Shown: one piece after another, positions 52,249 to 61,828 of the stretch | Numbering within the stretch: position 1 is the first letter of the stretch | How the letters are laid out: each line of letters starts with the position of its first letter | NCBI GenBank assembly: GCA_038110535.1 | Contig: JAYNJW010000007.1 | Location: 6,465 to 70,464, forward strand | Length of the DNA stretch: 64,000 nucleotides | Direction: 5' to 3' | Source of the DNA: Chordibacter sp038110535 | GTDB taxonomy: Bacteria; Verrucomicrobiota; Verrucomicrobiia; Opitutales; Seribacteraceae | The notes under the pieces: model-generated | Database searches by the model: none | What the model was told of the DNA's origin: nothing | The model's input: only the letters and a program-made list of their open reading frames with translations | Position numbers and translations under genes: made by a program

Positions 52249-54183
52249 ATGTCTCAATTGGCCAAAAGAAACACGGTTAGCTTGCGTAGGGAATGGCGGC
52301 TTTTTGACCGTGACCATGCCAAGCCCGAGACTTTTCTCAGGCTTTGTGAGAGAATGATTGAAGTAGGCGAATTTTTACTCGCCCATGATGTGGCCCGGGC
52401 CGGACTGGCAAACTATTCCAATCACAAAGCCCTGGCCCAAAGGGCAGCCCATGCTCTTTGCAAAGCTGGTTCCCCCCTGACTGCGACGCATATTCTGGAG
52501 GAACTTGTTGCGACAGGAGTGACCGATGTTGAGACGCAAAGTCTTTTGGCGAGTGCCTACAAAGATTTGTGCGAAAATACCACAGATAATGCCAAAAAAC
52601 AGGATTATGCAGATTTGGCAATTGCCCGCTACGAACAGGCTTACCTGGGCAGAAAATCAGAAAGTTCCGGCAAGGAAAACCTCGATAATTTATACTATCC
52701 ATGCATCAATATCGCATTCATGCATTTCGTTTGCATGAATTATGAAAAGGCTCGCGAATACGCCACAACTGCGTTGGAGATGTGTTGTTCCATCCTTGAA
52801 ATGGATGAAGCGAATTATTGGGTCAGGGCAACTCAGGGAGAGTCATTCCTCTTGCTGGGAAGAATTGACGAAGCCCTCGATGCTTATTCATTGGCGGTAG
52901 AATTGCCTGATGCCAAGCCCTCCTATGTTGCCAGTACCCGCAAGCAGGCCTTGCAAATCAGTTCCCTCTACGAGGATCCCAGCATTCGTCAAAGAATTAG
53001 CAGTGCCTTTCCCACCCTAGGAATTGTTGCTTGTTCTGGACACTTGATCGATAATCCTGGTAAGAGTCGACGGTTCCCTCAGGAGGCAGAATTGATTGTC
53101 CGTGCGAAAATTGAGGAAAAACTTGATTTTATGGGAGCGACATGTGGGTACAGTTCTGCGGCTTGTGGAACCGATATTATTTTCCTGGAAGCTTTGGCAG
53201 AGCGCGGTGCGGAGACTCATGTATTTCTTCCCTTTGCCAAGGAGGAATTTATTCATACCAGTGTGGTGCGGGGTGGGGGCGACTGGGTGGCCCGATTTGA
53301 AAAAGTATTGGATAATGCAACCTCTGTGCACTATGTGACCAATGAGGGGTATTACGGGGATGATGGTTTGTTTTCCTTTTGCAATGATGTGATGCTTGGA
53401 TTTGCCGCGATGCGTAGCCGTGGACTTGATGAAGTTCCCAACCTTCTTCTTTTTTGGGATGGGCAAAAAGGAAAGGAAGGAGGCACGGCGGAAGTTGCTC
53501 GGTCGTGGAAAGAAACTTTTCAGGAACCCACCATCATCAATTCCAATGAAGTATTGGAATTGCTTGACCAATTGGAGGAGCCCCCCATCCCCAAAGGTGA
53601 TACCAAGCCAATATTTGTCAAAAGTTTCGGGGATACGGTTACAGCCCTGCGGTCGGTAAAAACCATGCTCTTTGCGGATGTGGAAGCATTCACCCGAGTA
53701 AAAGAAGAACTGACTGCTCAATTTGTGGAAGTTTTTCACGGGGGAGTGGCGAAAATGATGCAGGAATTAAACTGTAAGCCGGAATTTGTGAATAGTTGGG
53801 GAGATAGCTTCTTTGCTGTATTCGATGATTTAAATGATGCACTTAGATTGGCCATGCACATGAGGGATTTTTTTGGCTCGGGAAACTGGCCGGAACTATC
53901 GGAAAATGGAAACTTGGATGTTCGTATTTCCATGCACGCTGGCCCGGTCTATGAGGAGTTTGATCCTTTACTCAAAAAGCCAAACTTTTTTGGCCGTCAT
54001 GTCAACCAGGCGGCCCGGATCGAACCGATAGTTTTGCCCGGTTCCGTCTTTGTCTCGGAAACGGTTGCGGCCTTGATTTCTTATCGGTATGGAGATTTTG
54101 ATTTTGAATATGCGGGTAATCTTGAACTTGCCAAGGATTTTGGTGCTTATCCGGTCTATATTTTACAAAGAAAGGGATATTGA
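52249..54183 (+). CDS. TPR - SLOG-like - class III nucleotide cyclase signalling protein
   Basis: 644 residues from the ATG at 52249 (a TTG two codons earlier opens the frame). Residues about 25-245 are TPR-like helix pairs of the kind annotated as the MAP3K TRAFs-binding region. Residues about 255-400 look like a SLOG/Rossmann nucleotide-binding domain: GIVACSGH, then GYSSAACGTDIIFLEALAERG, then VFLPFAKEEF. Residues about 455-644 are a class III cyclase: metal Asp477 (LFADVEAFT), Asp519 (SWGDSFFAVF), and transition-state Asn586/Arg590 (HVNQAARIEP). At the two base-recognition sites it has Asn515 and Asn579, instead of Lys/Asp (adenylyl) or Glu/Cys (guanylyl), so its product cannot be predicted. 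It is followed 9 bp later by a TIR protein and probably makes or senses a nucleotide signal for it. Confidence 0.85.
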   Translation: MSQLAKRNTVSLRREWRLFDRDHAKPETFLRLCERMIEVGEFLLAHDVARAGLANYSNHKALAQRAAHALCKAGSPLTATHILEELVATGVTDVETQSLLASAYKDLCENTTDNAKKQDYADLAIARYEQAYLGRKSESSGKENLDNLYYPCINIAFMHFVCMNYEKAREYATTALEMCCSILEMDEANYWVRATQGESFLLLGRIDEALDAYSLAVELPDAKPSYVASTRKQALQISSLYEDPSIRQRISSAFPTLGIVACSGHLIDNPGKSRRFPQEAELIVRAKIEEKLDFMGATCGYSSAACGTDIIFLEALAERGAETHVFLPFAKEEFIHTSVVRGGGDWVARFEKVLDNATSVHYVTNEGYYGDDGLFSFCNDVMLGFAAMRSRGLDEVPNLLLFWDGQKGKEGGTAEVARSWKETFQEPTIINSNEVLELLDQLEEPPIPKGDTKPIFVKSFGDTVTALRSVKTMLFADVEAFTRVKEELTAQFVEVFHGGVAKMMQELNCKPEFVNSWGDSFFAVFDDLNDALRLAMHMRDFFGSGNWPELSENGNLDVRISMHAGPVYEEFDPLLKKPNFFGRHVNQAARIEPIVLPGSVFVSETVAALISYRYGDFDFEYAGNLELAKDFGAYPVYILQRKGY

Positions 54184-54192
54184 ACTGGACCT

Positions 54193-55629
54193 ATGCAAAG
54201 TTCTTCGCAAGCGATAGGGATTTCTCCTCCTTTTGAAGCCTATTCGGATGAGGGACCCTATACTTTTGTCAGTTATGCCCATGCGGACAAGGTGGTGGTT
54301 TTTGACGCGATGCGCCAACTCCATGACCGAGGGGCAAATATCTGGTACGATGAGGGCATTAAGCCTGCGGGAGAATGGGTTGAGGAAATTGCCCATGCAA
54401 TCAAAGCATCGTGCTTGTTTCTGGTATTCATCTCCCCTCGCTCGGTTGATTCTCGATATGTCAAGAGTGAGGTGGGATATGCCTTGAGTGAAAACAAGGA
54501 AGTCCTGACGGTTTTTGTGGAGGAAACCACTTTGCCGGCCGGTCTGTCCCTGTGTTTGCAGCAATTTCAGTCCGTCTTTTTACAGGATGCTAATTGGAAG
54601 GAAAAGGCCCTCGAGACTATTTTCGAAAAAATGGACGCACCAGTCTCCTTTACTTCTGAACTGGTGGACAATGGAGAGGAAGTGGTCGATCACGGAAAAA
54701 TCCTTTGGGACCAATGGGAAAAGTCCAGAGAACGACAATTGGCAAGATGGAGCGTGCCCCTGTCGAAAAAAAGAAAAAAAAGAACGAGAAAAGATCCTCA
54801 GGAATATTTCCTTTCACCCACGCTAAAACCTGAGATTCCTGCATCAAGCAAAGTTTCTGGCTCAACCCGTCATCCTTTTGCAACAAAAGTTGCGGTATGT
54901 TCTGAGGATGGGGATATGCACCAAGCGGGAGATTTGTTCAAAGATCCAACAGCGGGAGATTTTTCGTGGATTCCCGCTGGTGAAATATCGCTTAAAGTTC
55001 CCTATTCCGAGGAAACCAAATTAGTCCGCGTAAAAAACGGCTTTTGGATGTCGAGATTGCCTATTACTCAGGATTTGTATTTTAATGTCATGGGCAATAA
55101 CCCAAGTTTTTATGATCCGGCAATTAGTGAAAATGAACAAAATTACCCCGTTAATAATGTTTCATGGTTGGATGCCGTTTCCTTTTGTAAAGCCTTGACG
55201 ATGCTTAGCAAGACTCAGGGGAGTTTGCCGGAGAATTATGAGTTTCGCCTGCCTACCGAGGTGGAATGGGAATATTCCTGCCGAGCAGGCAGTCTTACCG
55301 ACTATTATTTTGGTGACCATACTCACGAATTACAGGAACACGGGTGGTTCCGGGGGAACAGTCAAAAAAGGCTTCATCCTGTGGGCCTGAAAAAATCAAA
55401 CCCTTGGAGACTTTTTGATATGTATGGAAATGTCCGGGAATGGGTAGGCAATTCTTTTGCCAACACTTTACTCAACGATAGTGAACAGGACGAATTTCGC
55501 ATTAGCCGGGGTGGGGCTTATATGAAGAGTGCAGCCGAGTGTAAGTCATCTTCCCGTTCCACAAATTCGCTCAACCATCGGTTCCGTAACCTAGGGTTCC
55601 GTCCAGTCTTGGCCAAAGTTCCGTCCTGA
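54193..55629 (+). CDS. TIR domain fused to FGE/SUMF1-like domain (probable effector)
   Basis: 478 residues. Residues 20-150 are a TIR domain: box 1 YTFVSYAHAD, a helix GANIWYDEGI, and VKSEVGYAL with Glu93 at the position of the NADase catalytic Glu. A long linker (about 150-255) contains a strongly basic patch KKRKKRTRK. Residues about 257-475 are a formylglycine-generating-enzyme/C-type-lectin-like domain (RLPTEVEWEYSCRAG, DMYGNVREWVGN, RISRGGAYM, NLGFRPV). In true FGEs two Cys follow the GGSYM motif; here the first is Lys445 and the second Cys450 remains, so sulfatase-activating chemistry is unlikely and a ligand-binding role is more so. It is encoded 9 bp after the cyclase gene. NAD+ hydrolysis or another TIR output is inferred. 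Confidence 0.88.
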   Translation: MQSSSQAIGISPPFEAYSDEGPYTFVSYAHADKVVVFDAMRQLHDRGANIWYDEGIKPAGEWVEEIAHAIKASCLFLVFISPRSVDSRYVKSEVGYALSENKEVLTVFVEETTLPAGLSLCLQQFQSVFLQDANWKEKALETIFEKMDAPVSFTSELVDNGEEVVDHGKILWDQWEKSRERQLARWSVPLSKKRKKRTRKDPQEYFLSPTLKPEIPASSKVSGSTRHPFATKVAVCSEDGDMHQAGDLFKDPTAGDFSWIPAGEISLKVPYSEETKLVRVKNGFWMSRLPITQDLYFNVMGNNPSFYDPAISENEQNYPVNNVSWLDAVSFCKALTMLSKTQGSLPENYEFRLPTEVEWEYSCRAGSLTDYYFGDHTHELQEHGWFRGNSQKRLHPVGLKKSNPWRLFDMYGNVREWVGNSFANTLLNDSEQDEFRISRGGAYMKSAAECKSSSRSTNSLNHRFRNLGFRPVLAKVPS

Positions 55630-55701
55630 TTGCCGGTTTGCCCCAAGGGGCAATTTCCGTTGTCAGGGAGTGATCAACTTGTCATGATCATCCCTTTTGT
55701 A

Positions 55702-57189
55702 ATGAGCGAGCAGGAAAATACCAAACCCACCCAACACGAAGGATTGGACGGAAGTGATCAAGTGGCGGTCCGCCAAGCCAAGCTACAAGGATTGTGCGAT
55801 TCTGGAAACGATCCCTTTAAGGCAAATTGGGAACAAACCCATGTTTCTCAGCAAGCCATCGGCCTTTTAGCGGAAGACGAGGAAATTGGTCCTGAGGTAT
55901 CCGTGGCTGGACGCATTGTTGCCTTTCGATTAATGGGCAAGGCTGCCTTTCTTAAATTACTTGACCGAGAAGGAAGGATTCAGGCATATGTGCGCCGGGA
56001 TGAAATTGGCGAGGAAGAATATGCCACATTCAAGAAATTGGACTTGGGAGATTTTATCGGGGTGCGCGGACCGCTTTTTCGAACCAAGACTGGCGAGGTG
56101 ACCGTTCGGGCCAAGGAATATCGATTGGTCTCCAAAGCTTTGCGCCCCTTGCCCGAAAAGTGGCATGGATTGAGTGATAGCGACCAGATCTATCGTCAGC
56201 GCTACTTGGACCTGGTGGTCAATGATGAGTCCCGTCAACGATTTAAAACGCGCAGTCGTATCATCCGGGAAATTCGTGAGTTCATGTGGGAACGAGACTT
56301 TATCGAAGTCGAGACCCCTATGCTTCAAGCGGTTTCAGGGGGAGCCGCTGCCCGGCCCTTTCGCACTCATTTTAATGCCCTGGATTGCGATTTTAATTTG
56401 CGCATTGCCCTTGAGCTTCACCTCAAGCGCATGCTGGTGGGTGGATTTGACCGGGTGTTTGAAGTGGGCCGGGTATTCCGAAACGAGGGGCTTTCCCGTC
56501 GTCACAATCCAGAATTTACCATGCTCGAGGCCTATCAGGCATATTCCGATTACCGTGGAATGATGGAACTTACACGCTCTTTGATTCAACAGGTTGCAGA
56601 ACGTGCACTTGGATGCTTGCAGGTCGAGCGGCCCGACGGAGAAGTGATTGATCTGTCTGGTTCCTGGCGGGAGGCAAAATACAAGGATTTGATCAAGGAT
56701 GCGGTTGGGACAGAGGATTGGTTTGAACTGCCCAAATCTGAAAAGTTACAAAAGACCAAAGATATGGGAATCGAAGTGGATCCTGAGCTTGAAGACTTCG
56801 AGGTAACCAATGATGTCTTTGAAAAAGTAATCGAGCACACCCTAGTTCAGCCAACCTTTGTGACTCATATCCCGAGGGAACTCTGCCCGCTTGCCAAGAT
56901 TACCCAGTCCGACCCTTCCACCATTGATGTGTTTGAGCTTTGTATAAACGGGCAGGAGATTGCCCCTGCCTATTCCGAGCAAAACGATCCTGCCGTCCAA
57001 CGGGATGCCTTTCTTCGCCAAGCGGGGGAAGAAACGCAGGAATTAGACGACGATTTTCTGCTCGCACTCGAGCATGGTATGCCCCCGGCTGGAGGTATGG
57101 GCATGGGAATTGACCGGTTGGTCATTTTTCTGACTAAAGCGGCCAACATTCGGGACACTATATTGTTTCCCACCTTGCGTCCTCTTTGA
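55702..57189 (+). CDS. lysS: Lysyl-tRNA synthetase, class II
   Basis: About 495 residues from MSEQENTKP at 55702; the frame opens 24 codons earlier with non-family sequence. It charges tRNA-Lys. The OB-fold anticodon-binding domain (VSVAGRIVAFRLMGKAAFLKL) precedes the class II catalytic core with motif 1 (EVETPMLQAVSGGAAARPF), motif 2 (VGRVFRNEGLSRRHNPEFTMLE) and motif 3 (GMGIDRLVIFL). All are intact. It follows the TIR gene by 72 bp. Confidence 0.97.
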   Translation: MSEQENTKPTQHEGLDGSDQVAVRQAKLQGLCDSGNDPFKANWEQTHVSQQAIGLLAEDEEIGPEVSVAGRIVAFRLMGKAAFLKLLDREGRIQAYVRRDEIGEEEYATFKKLDLGDFIGVRGPLFRTKTGEVTVRAKEYRLVSKALRPLPEKWHGLSDSDQIYRQRYLDLVVNDESRQRFKTRSRIIREIREFMWERDFIEVETPMLQAVSGGAAARPFRTHFNALDCDFNLRIALELHLKRMLVGGFDRVFEVGRVFRNEGLSRRHNPEFTMLEAYQAYSDYRGMMELTRSLIQQVAERALGCLQVERPDGEVIDLSGSWREAKYKDLIKDAVGTEDWFELPKSEKLQKTKDMGIEVDPELEDFEVTNDVFEKVIEHTLVQPTFVTHIPRELCPLAKITQSDPSTIDVFELCINGQEIAPAYSEQNDPAVQRDAFLRQAGEETQELDDDFLLALEHGMPPAGGMGMGIDRLVIFLTKAANIRDTILFPTLRPL

Positions 57190-57220
57190 TCGGCGATTAC
57201 AAACTTCCGCACAGAGAAGA

Positions 57221-57691
57221 ATGAGGAAGCAAAAAGGCAAGGAGGTACTTACTATTAAACCGGTATGGTGGAGACAGGCATGCTTTACCCTTTTTTTACT
57301 ACTGGTTAGTGCATTCTTTTCGGTGGTCAGCCGGTTCGGACTGATCGTTAGCTGGGGGGGTACCATTGTGATGGGTCTTATCAGTCTGCTCAGCCTGCTC
57401 GATCAAATTTTTGAATGGTCCCGCTTGCGAATTGATCACCGGGGCTACTCTTTGCGTGGATGGTTTAGAAACCAAAGGATCGAACACCATGAGATTGAAG
57501 ATTTTGAAATTCTCGAATTTGCGGGCAAAAAATTACTCACTGTTCAATTAAATGGTCACTCCCGGGCATCTCGAAACCTTCCCGATCAGCCCATTCCTTT
57601 TCCCTGCTGCTTTGGCCATCCAATTGATGATGTTCTGCAAATTGTACGCTCCAGGATTGACCGTACTCCTAGGCCCCGTTTGCCCAAGTAA
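57221..57691 (+). CDS. Small membrane protein with PH-like domain
   Basis: 156 residues. Two adjacent hydrophobic segments (about 18-38 and 42-62) form a hairpin in the membrane, followed by a soluble beta-rich part (LRIDHRGYSLRGWFRNQRIEHHEIEDFEI, split by the charged loop) that resembles bacterial PH (DUF304-like) domains. No catalytic motif is visible. It follows lysS by 31 bp and may be on its transcript. Confidence 0.6.
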   Translation: MRKQKGKEVLTIKPVWWRQACFTLFLLLVSAFFSVVSRFGLIVSWGGTIVMGLISLLSLLDQIFEWSRLRIDHRGYSLRGWFRNQRIEHHEIEDFEILEFAGKKLLTVQLNGHSRASRNLPDQPIPFPCCFGHPIDDVLQIVRSRIDRTPRPRLPK

Positions 57692-57743
57692 TTTAACAAG
57701 TTAGTACAAATATGCGGCCGTTGCTCTTTTTGTTTTGTTTGTT

Positions 57744-58163
57744 ATGTGCCTGACTTTGCATCCGTTTTTTTTACTAATTAGTAGTTTGTTTTTGTTTGGG
57801 TGCCAGTCATGGAAAGGGAGAGATTTGTTTCAGCACCAAGAAACCCTTGGAAACTTTCACACATATGAAAATGATTTTGGTTCACGGATCGAAGTATTTC
57901 TTACATTGGCCGAGATCGAATTGCAGGAAAATTATAAGCGAAAGAAGTACCTCATGATCCGTGAGGATCAACCCAGGCAGGTTGTTCATCCCCGTAAAGA
58001 CCTTTCTCTAAGAGAACTAATTCAATCCGCCCACGCGGATGAGAATATTTCGGATGCCCAAAAAGTGGCTTATTTGAAAAAATGCGACCAACTGCATGAG
58101 CTTTGGGAAAAGCACTGGCGTTCTGCCGATCAAAAAGCGAGGCAATTAGGATTTGATCGATAG
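57744..58163 (+). CDS. Small putative lipoprotein
   Basis: About 139 residues from the ATG at 57744 (TTG 57735 opens the frame). The signal peptide ends in a clear lipobox LFGC (Cys20). The mature part is short, charged and probably helical (IELQENYKRKKYLMIRED and KVAYLKKCDQLHELWEKHW). I do not recognise a family. It is convergent with the ccsA-type gene, leaving one base. Confidence 0.65.
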   Translation: MCLTLHPFFLLISSLFLFGCQSWKGRDLFQHQETLGNFHTYENDFGSRIEVFLTLAEIELQENYKRKKYLMIREDQPRQVVHPRKDLSLRELIQSAHADENISDAQKVAYLKKCDQLHELWEKHWRSADQKARQLGFDR

Positions 58164-58164
58164 A

Positions 58165-60533
58165 TCAGACAGTTTGTGCTTTTCTTGAAGTGAATATCGA
58201 AAAGAAAGCAGGCAGGTAAGCCAGCAAAATAATCCCTAACTGGGAACCAATAAAGGCCATCAGGGGCAAAAATGCTTTGTCCATAAATCCATAAGAGTGC
58301 AAACCCACGCCCAGCATATTGGTTCCGAAATAGGACCATGCGGTTACCACATTTCCAAAAATGGCCAGAGCGGACAATCCACGAACCTTGGCAATGCCTG
58401 CCCATCTGGCATGCAGAATGATTGCATTCCAGATCACAATGAGCAGGGCACCGTTTTCCTTGGCGTCCCAGCCCCAGAATCTTCCCCAGGATTGATCGGC
58501 CCAAATTCCTCCCAGTACAGTTCCGACCAGGCTGAAAAAGAGGGAAAAGCAAGTAATTCCGAAAATCATTGAAACCAAAGTTTTGTCTAGTTGTTTTGCC
58601 CGATTGCGGGGTTTTAGCAAGGACCGGAAAAGCATAATAAAAACATAGGCAATCCCCAGAAACCCGGCCAAAAAGGTAGTGGAATATCCAATGGTTATAG
58701 TGACCACATGGGTGGCGAGCCAGAAATTGGAATCGAGTACTGCCCGCATCATTTCCATTGTGTCACCCGATGGGTTGAGGGAGGAATCAATGCTCAGATT
58801 ATGGGCAATGACCAAACCACCAAATCCGATCAATGAACCCATGGCTGATGCGATACCAAGACGGAGAAATTTCTCGGTCAGAAAGCACAAAAGTACCGCT
58901 CCCCAACTGATAAAAAGAGCGGAGGAATAAAGATTGGTGACCGGGGGTCTTCCTTCAATATACATTCTACCAGCCAGTCCGAATGTATGAGCGATCAGTA
59001 CGAGACCGGTGAGCAAATAGGCACAATTTAATAAAGTTTTTGCTGTGCCACCCGATGCATTTACTGATTTGTTATACACCGAAATGAGCCACGAGGCACA
59101 CGCGATCAGGAAGATCCAGATGTAACCGATGGAACTTCGGTAAAAGGGCTCATATCCATTGTAAGTCTTTTCAAAAGTGATGGTGGAAACATCATTGGGT
59201 GCTCGCTCTGCAATGATCGATCNNNNNNNNNNNNNNNNNNNNNNNNNNNNNNNNNNNNNNNNNNNNNNNNNNNNNNNNNNNNNNNNNNNNNNNNNNNNNN
59301 NNNNNNNNNNNNNNNNNNNNNNTTTTCAAAAGTGATGGTGGAAACATCATTGGGTGCTCGCTCTGCAATGATCGATCTCATTTTTTCCACATTTGCATTG
59401 AAGGATTGAGCATCTTCTGCTCGATAGGCTTGGGCTAAATTTTGGTAATGATCGATAAGGGGATCGATTCCTTTTCGGAGTTTGATTGCCTCGGCATACT
59501 GGGCCGCAAACAAGGCAGTTGTGTCCATCTTCAGGTTTTGACGAATGCTGGCGATTTTTCCTGACAGTTCAGTATCGGGCGAGGACACAAGTGCCTGTAC
59601 AGTTGAGATAAATCGGGCAGGTTCGATGGTTGATTTTTCTTTGGAGTCCAATGGTTCGGTTCCGACGAGGGATTCACCAATTTTTCTCCATTTTCCACCG
59701 GATTCTCCAGGTTCGGGAGGAAGGGGGAAGAACTCGGCAAATAAATTGTAACGGGCGTAATAATCGATGAAGTACATCAGGGGTCCGAGCACTTCACTGT
59801 TTCCCATCTTGATCCCCTGTGGATTATCCGCAATGGCGGAGGTGAGTTCACGAAAACGGCGATATTCATCAGATTGCGAACGGTCTTTTTCCCTGTTAAA
59901 AAAAAGAGGTTCAAGCTTGCTGTGATCATGCACTGAGGAAGAAGGTGCATGCGGGGGGGGGGTCAGGGTGGTCTTTAGATTTCGATAAAGAACAAGTCCG
60001 TGGTAAAGCTCGATGATATTTTGGTGAAAATAATTTCGGTGTTCGCGCTCAAGTTTTCCAGCCTCTTGAGCACTTCTTTCAATCTCCTCCACATGGGGCT
60101 CAATTTCTTGGTAGGAAAAATATTTTCCGTCCTTGGCGATTTTTTTGCCAATCACACCAAGTACTTGGTCGTGATCGATGAGGAAAGTTTTTAATTTGTC
60201 TGCCCGTTCGGGAGCAAACAATACTTCGGCTAGCCATTTAACAGCAGGTACCTCTGAACCATTAGCATCCAATGCGGTGCGCTTATTGCGAAGCACCAAA
60301 AGAGTATTGCGGGCAACACTGTCTATTGGTTTTACCCGGCCTCCTCGAAGTACGGGAATACGGGAAAAGGCATCCAAGTTGATTGATTCATCCCCCGTGA
60401 CTGGTTCGCCCTTAAAAAAGTCAAAGAGGGAGAGAGCAGTGTATTTGTTGGGGAAAAAGACAAAATATATCCCGCTGAGGACCAGCACAAAACTTAGGAT
60501 TCGTAAACGCATGGATTTTTTATTTTCCTTCAT
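58165..60533 (-). CDS. ccsA: Cytochrome c biogenesis protein CcsA/ResC with long N-terminal periplasmic domain (interrupted by an assembly artefact)
   Basis: As given, the gene is split by 100 Ns at 59223-59322 and by a repeated 55-bp segment. Removing the 155-bp duplicate-plus-gap restores one frame of 2214 bp, 737 residues, joining ITFE directly to KTYNGYEPFYRSS and on into the C-terminal part. The first helix is near residues 10-30, then a periplasmic domain of about 380 residues rich in charged helices, then a CcsA/CcmF-type membrane domain with the WWD-like motif WGRFWGWDAKENG and conserved His. It should present haem for attachment to apocytochromes with ResB. The ATG at 60533 overlaps the resB stop by 4 bp. 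Confidence 0.88.
59168..59377. other. Scaffold gap with duplicated contig ends
   Basis: Bases 59168-59222 and 59323-59377 are identical over 55 bp and flank exactly 100 Ns (59223-59322). Identical ends on both sides of a standard-length gap show that two contigs overlap and were not merged. Collapsing the copies removes 155 bp and restores an uninterrupted reading frame in the surrounding cytochrome c assembly gene. Confidence 0.95.
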
Positions 60534-61813
60534 GCCGCACTCCTTGGCGGGCCAGCATTTTTGTTCAGAAAGCGGGCGAGGTGAAAACTGAACTGCCAGA
60601 GCAATCCAATAGATACCAGAATGCAGGCAATGTAGGGAACCAGCCAGCTTGGGTTGCGTACCACTTGAAAAACAGTGTAATCTGCTGCCTTGTTCATTTG
60701 GTACTGATAAAAGGTTTTGCCCTCATGACGCAGGGGAGTGTTCATGTAGACTAGGGCCCTTCTGGTTTGGTTTTGTTCCATTTTCAATAAAATCTCGCTT
60801 TCAAAATTAAAGGGTATGTCCGTGCCCTGATAAAATTCATTGGCAATCCCGAGCAGTTCGATGGAGTATGGAAGGTACTCCCGTTGGGGCCGTAAGGTTG
60901 CTCCCCATAACCTGCCGCCTTGCCGGATTGGTTGAAAGGCAAGGTCTCCCATCTTCGGATTGATTTGTGCCCACCAATGATTCCCGGCCGGGTGAGAAAT
61001 GGCTGCCCATATTCCCATACTTTCCGAACCGTCCAAAAGTTCAAAAATAACATACCCGAAGTTCATTCCCTCACTGCTGAAATCTTCCGGTTTTGGTTGG
61101 ATTTCCAGGTTTACGGAGGGAATGACCCCACGGTTGACCTGAGCGGTCAGTCCGCTTGGTTGCTTGGCTGGGGGTAGGGCATTGAATTCACAATTCGGTC
61201 CGAAGTCCAAAATGCGCACCTTAAAGGGCAGGTCCTTGGAATAGTGCATGCCTCCCTTTTCGAGTAAATCCTGAGGCACGGCGACCACCTGTTCGGTATC
61301 CGGGTTGGTTACATCAATGAAGGCAAGTTCTACCCCATGGAATCGCTCAAGATAACTCTTGGACTCCCCTTTATTAATTTGCATGCGCGATTCCTCCTGC
61401 ATTGCCTGCGTGGCAAGCTGGCCGATCAATAGCATAATGATGCCCAGATGAATCAATTGAATGCCCATTTTTTTTCCCGTCCATTGGAAACGGGTAATAA
61501 AGGCGGCAACTAAATTGAGGATGAGCAAACCTCCCAGTAAATAGCCTCCCGGTATGGGAATGGGCAGAGGGTTGAGCAATTCACCACCCCAGAATTGTTC
61601 GGGGTAGTGCCAGACACCATAGAGTGACTCGAAGAATTCCGCCTGAGCACCGCGAATGCCTACCCGTACTTGTTCGAGGGTGGCTACAAAGATGAGGACC
61701 ATGGAAAAACTAAGCAGAGTAAGGGTTATCCGAAGGTCCGCCAGTGGGATCAACCAGGCAAATTTTTTTCGGCGCTGACTGAGCGATATGGGGCTTTTTT
61801 TCTTTTCTGACAT
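60530..61813 (-). CDS. resB: ResB-like cytochrome c biogenesis protein
   Basis: 427 residues. Three N-terminal helices (about 20-40, 85-107 and 117-137) surround the ADLRITLTLL and GGYLLGGLLILNLVAAF segments, then a large periplasmic domain and a last helix (about 385-410). The motif LRHEGKTFYQYQMNKAADYTVFQVV near the end is conserved in ResB and in Ccs1. It works with CcsA to move haem to the outside and attach it to c-type cytochromes (system II). The two genes overlap by 4 bp and follow a lipoprotein gene at 15 bp, so they are probably one operon. Confidence 0.9.
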   Translation of the reverse strand: MSEKKKSPISLSQRRKKFAWLIPLADLRITLTLLSFSMVLIFVATLEQVRVGIRGAQAEFFESLYGVWHYPEQFWGGELLNPLPIPIPGGYLLGGLLILNLVAAFITRFQWTGKKMGIQLIHLGIIMLLIGQLATQAMQEESRMQINKGESKSYLERFHGVELAFIDVTNPDTEQVVAVPQDLLEKGGMHYSKDLPFKVRILDFGPNCEFNALPPAKQPSGLTAQVNRGVIPSVNLEIQPKPEDFSSEGMNFGYVIFELLDGSESMGIWAAISHPAGNHWWAQINPKMGDLAFQPIRQGGRLWGATLRPQREYLPYSIELLGIANEFYQGTDIPFNFESEILLKMEQNQTRRALVYMNTPLRHEGKTFYQYQMNKAADYTVFQVVRNPSWLVPYIACILVSIGLLWQFSFHLARFLNKNAGPPRSAA

Positions 61814-61828
61814 CTGCGTAAATTCAGG

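Noticed and set aside
54193..55629. Diversity-generating retroelement target (FGE/C-type-lectin-like C-terminus)
   Set aside because: No reverse transcriptase, template repeat or A-rich variable region is present in the window.
59106..60533. Two separate genes on either side of the N run
   Set aside because: Identical 55-bp flanks and restoration of one frame on merging show a single ccsA-type gene.
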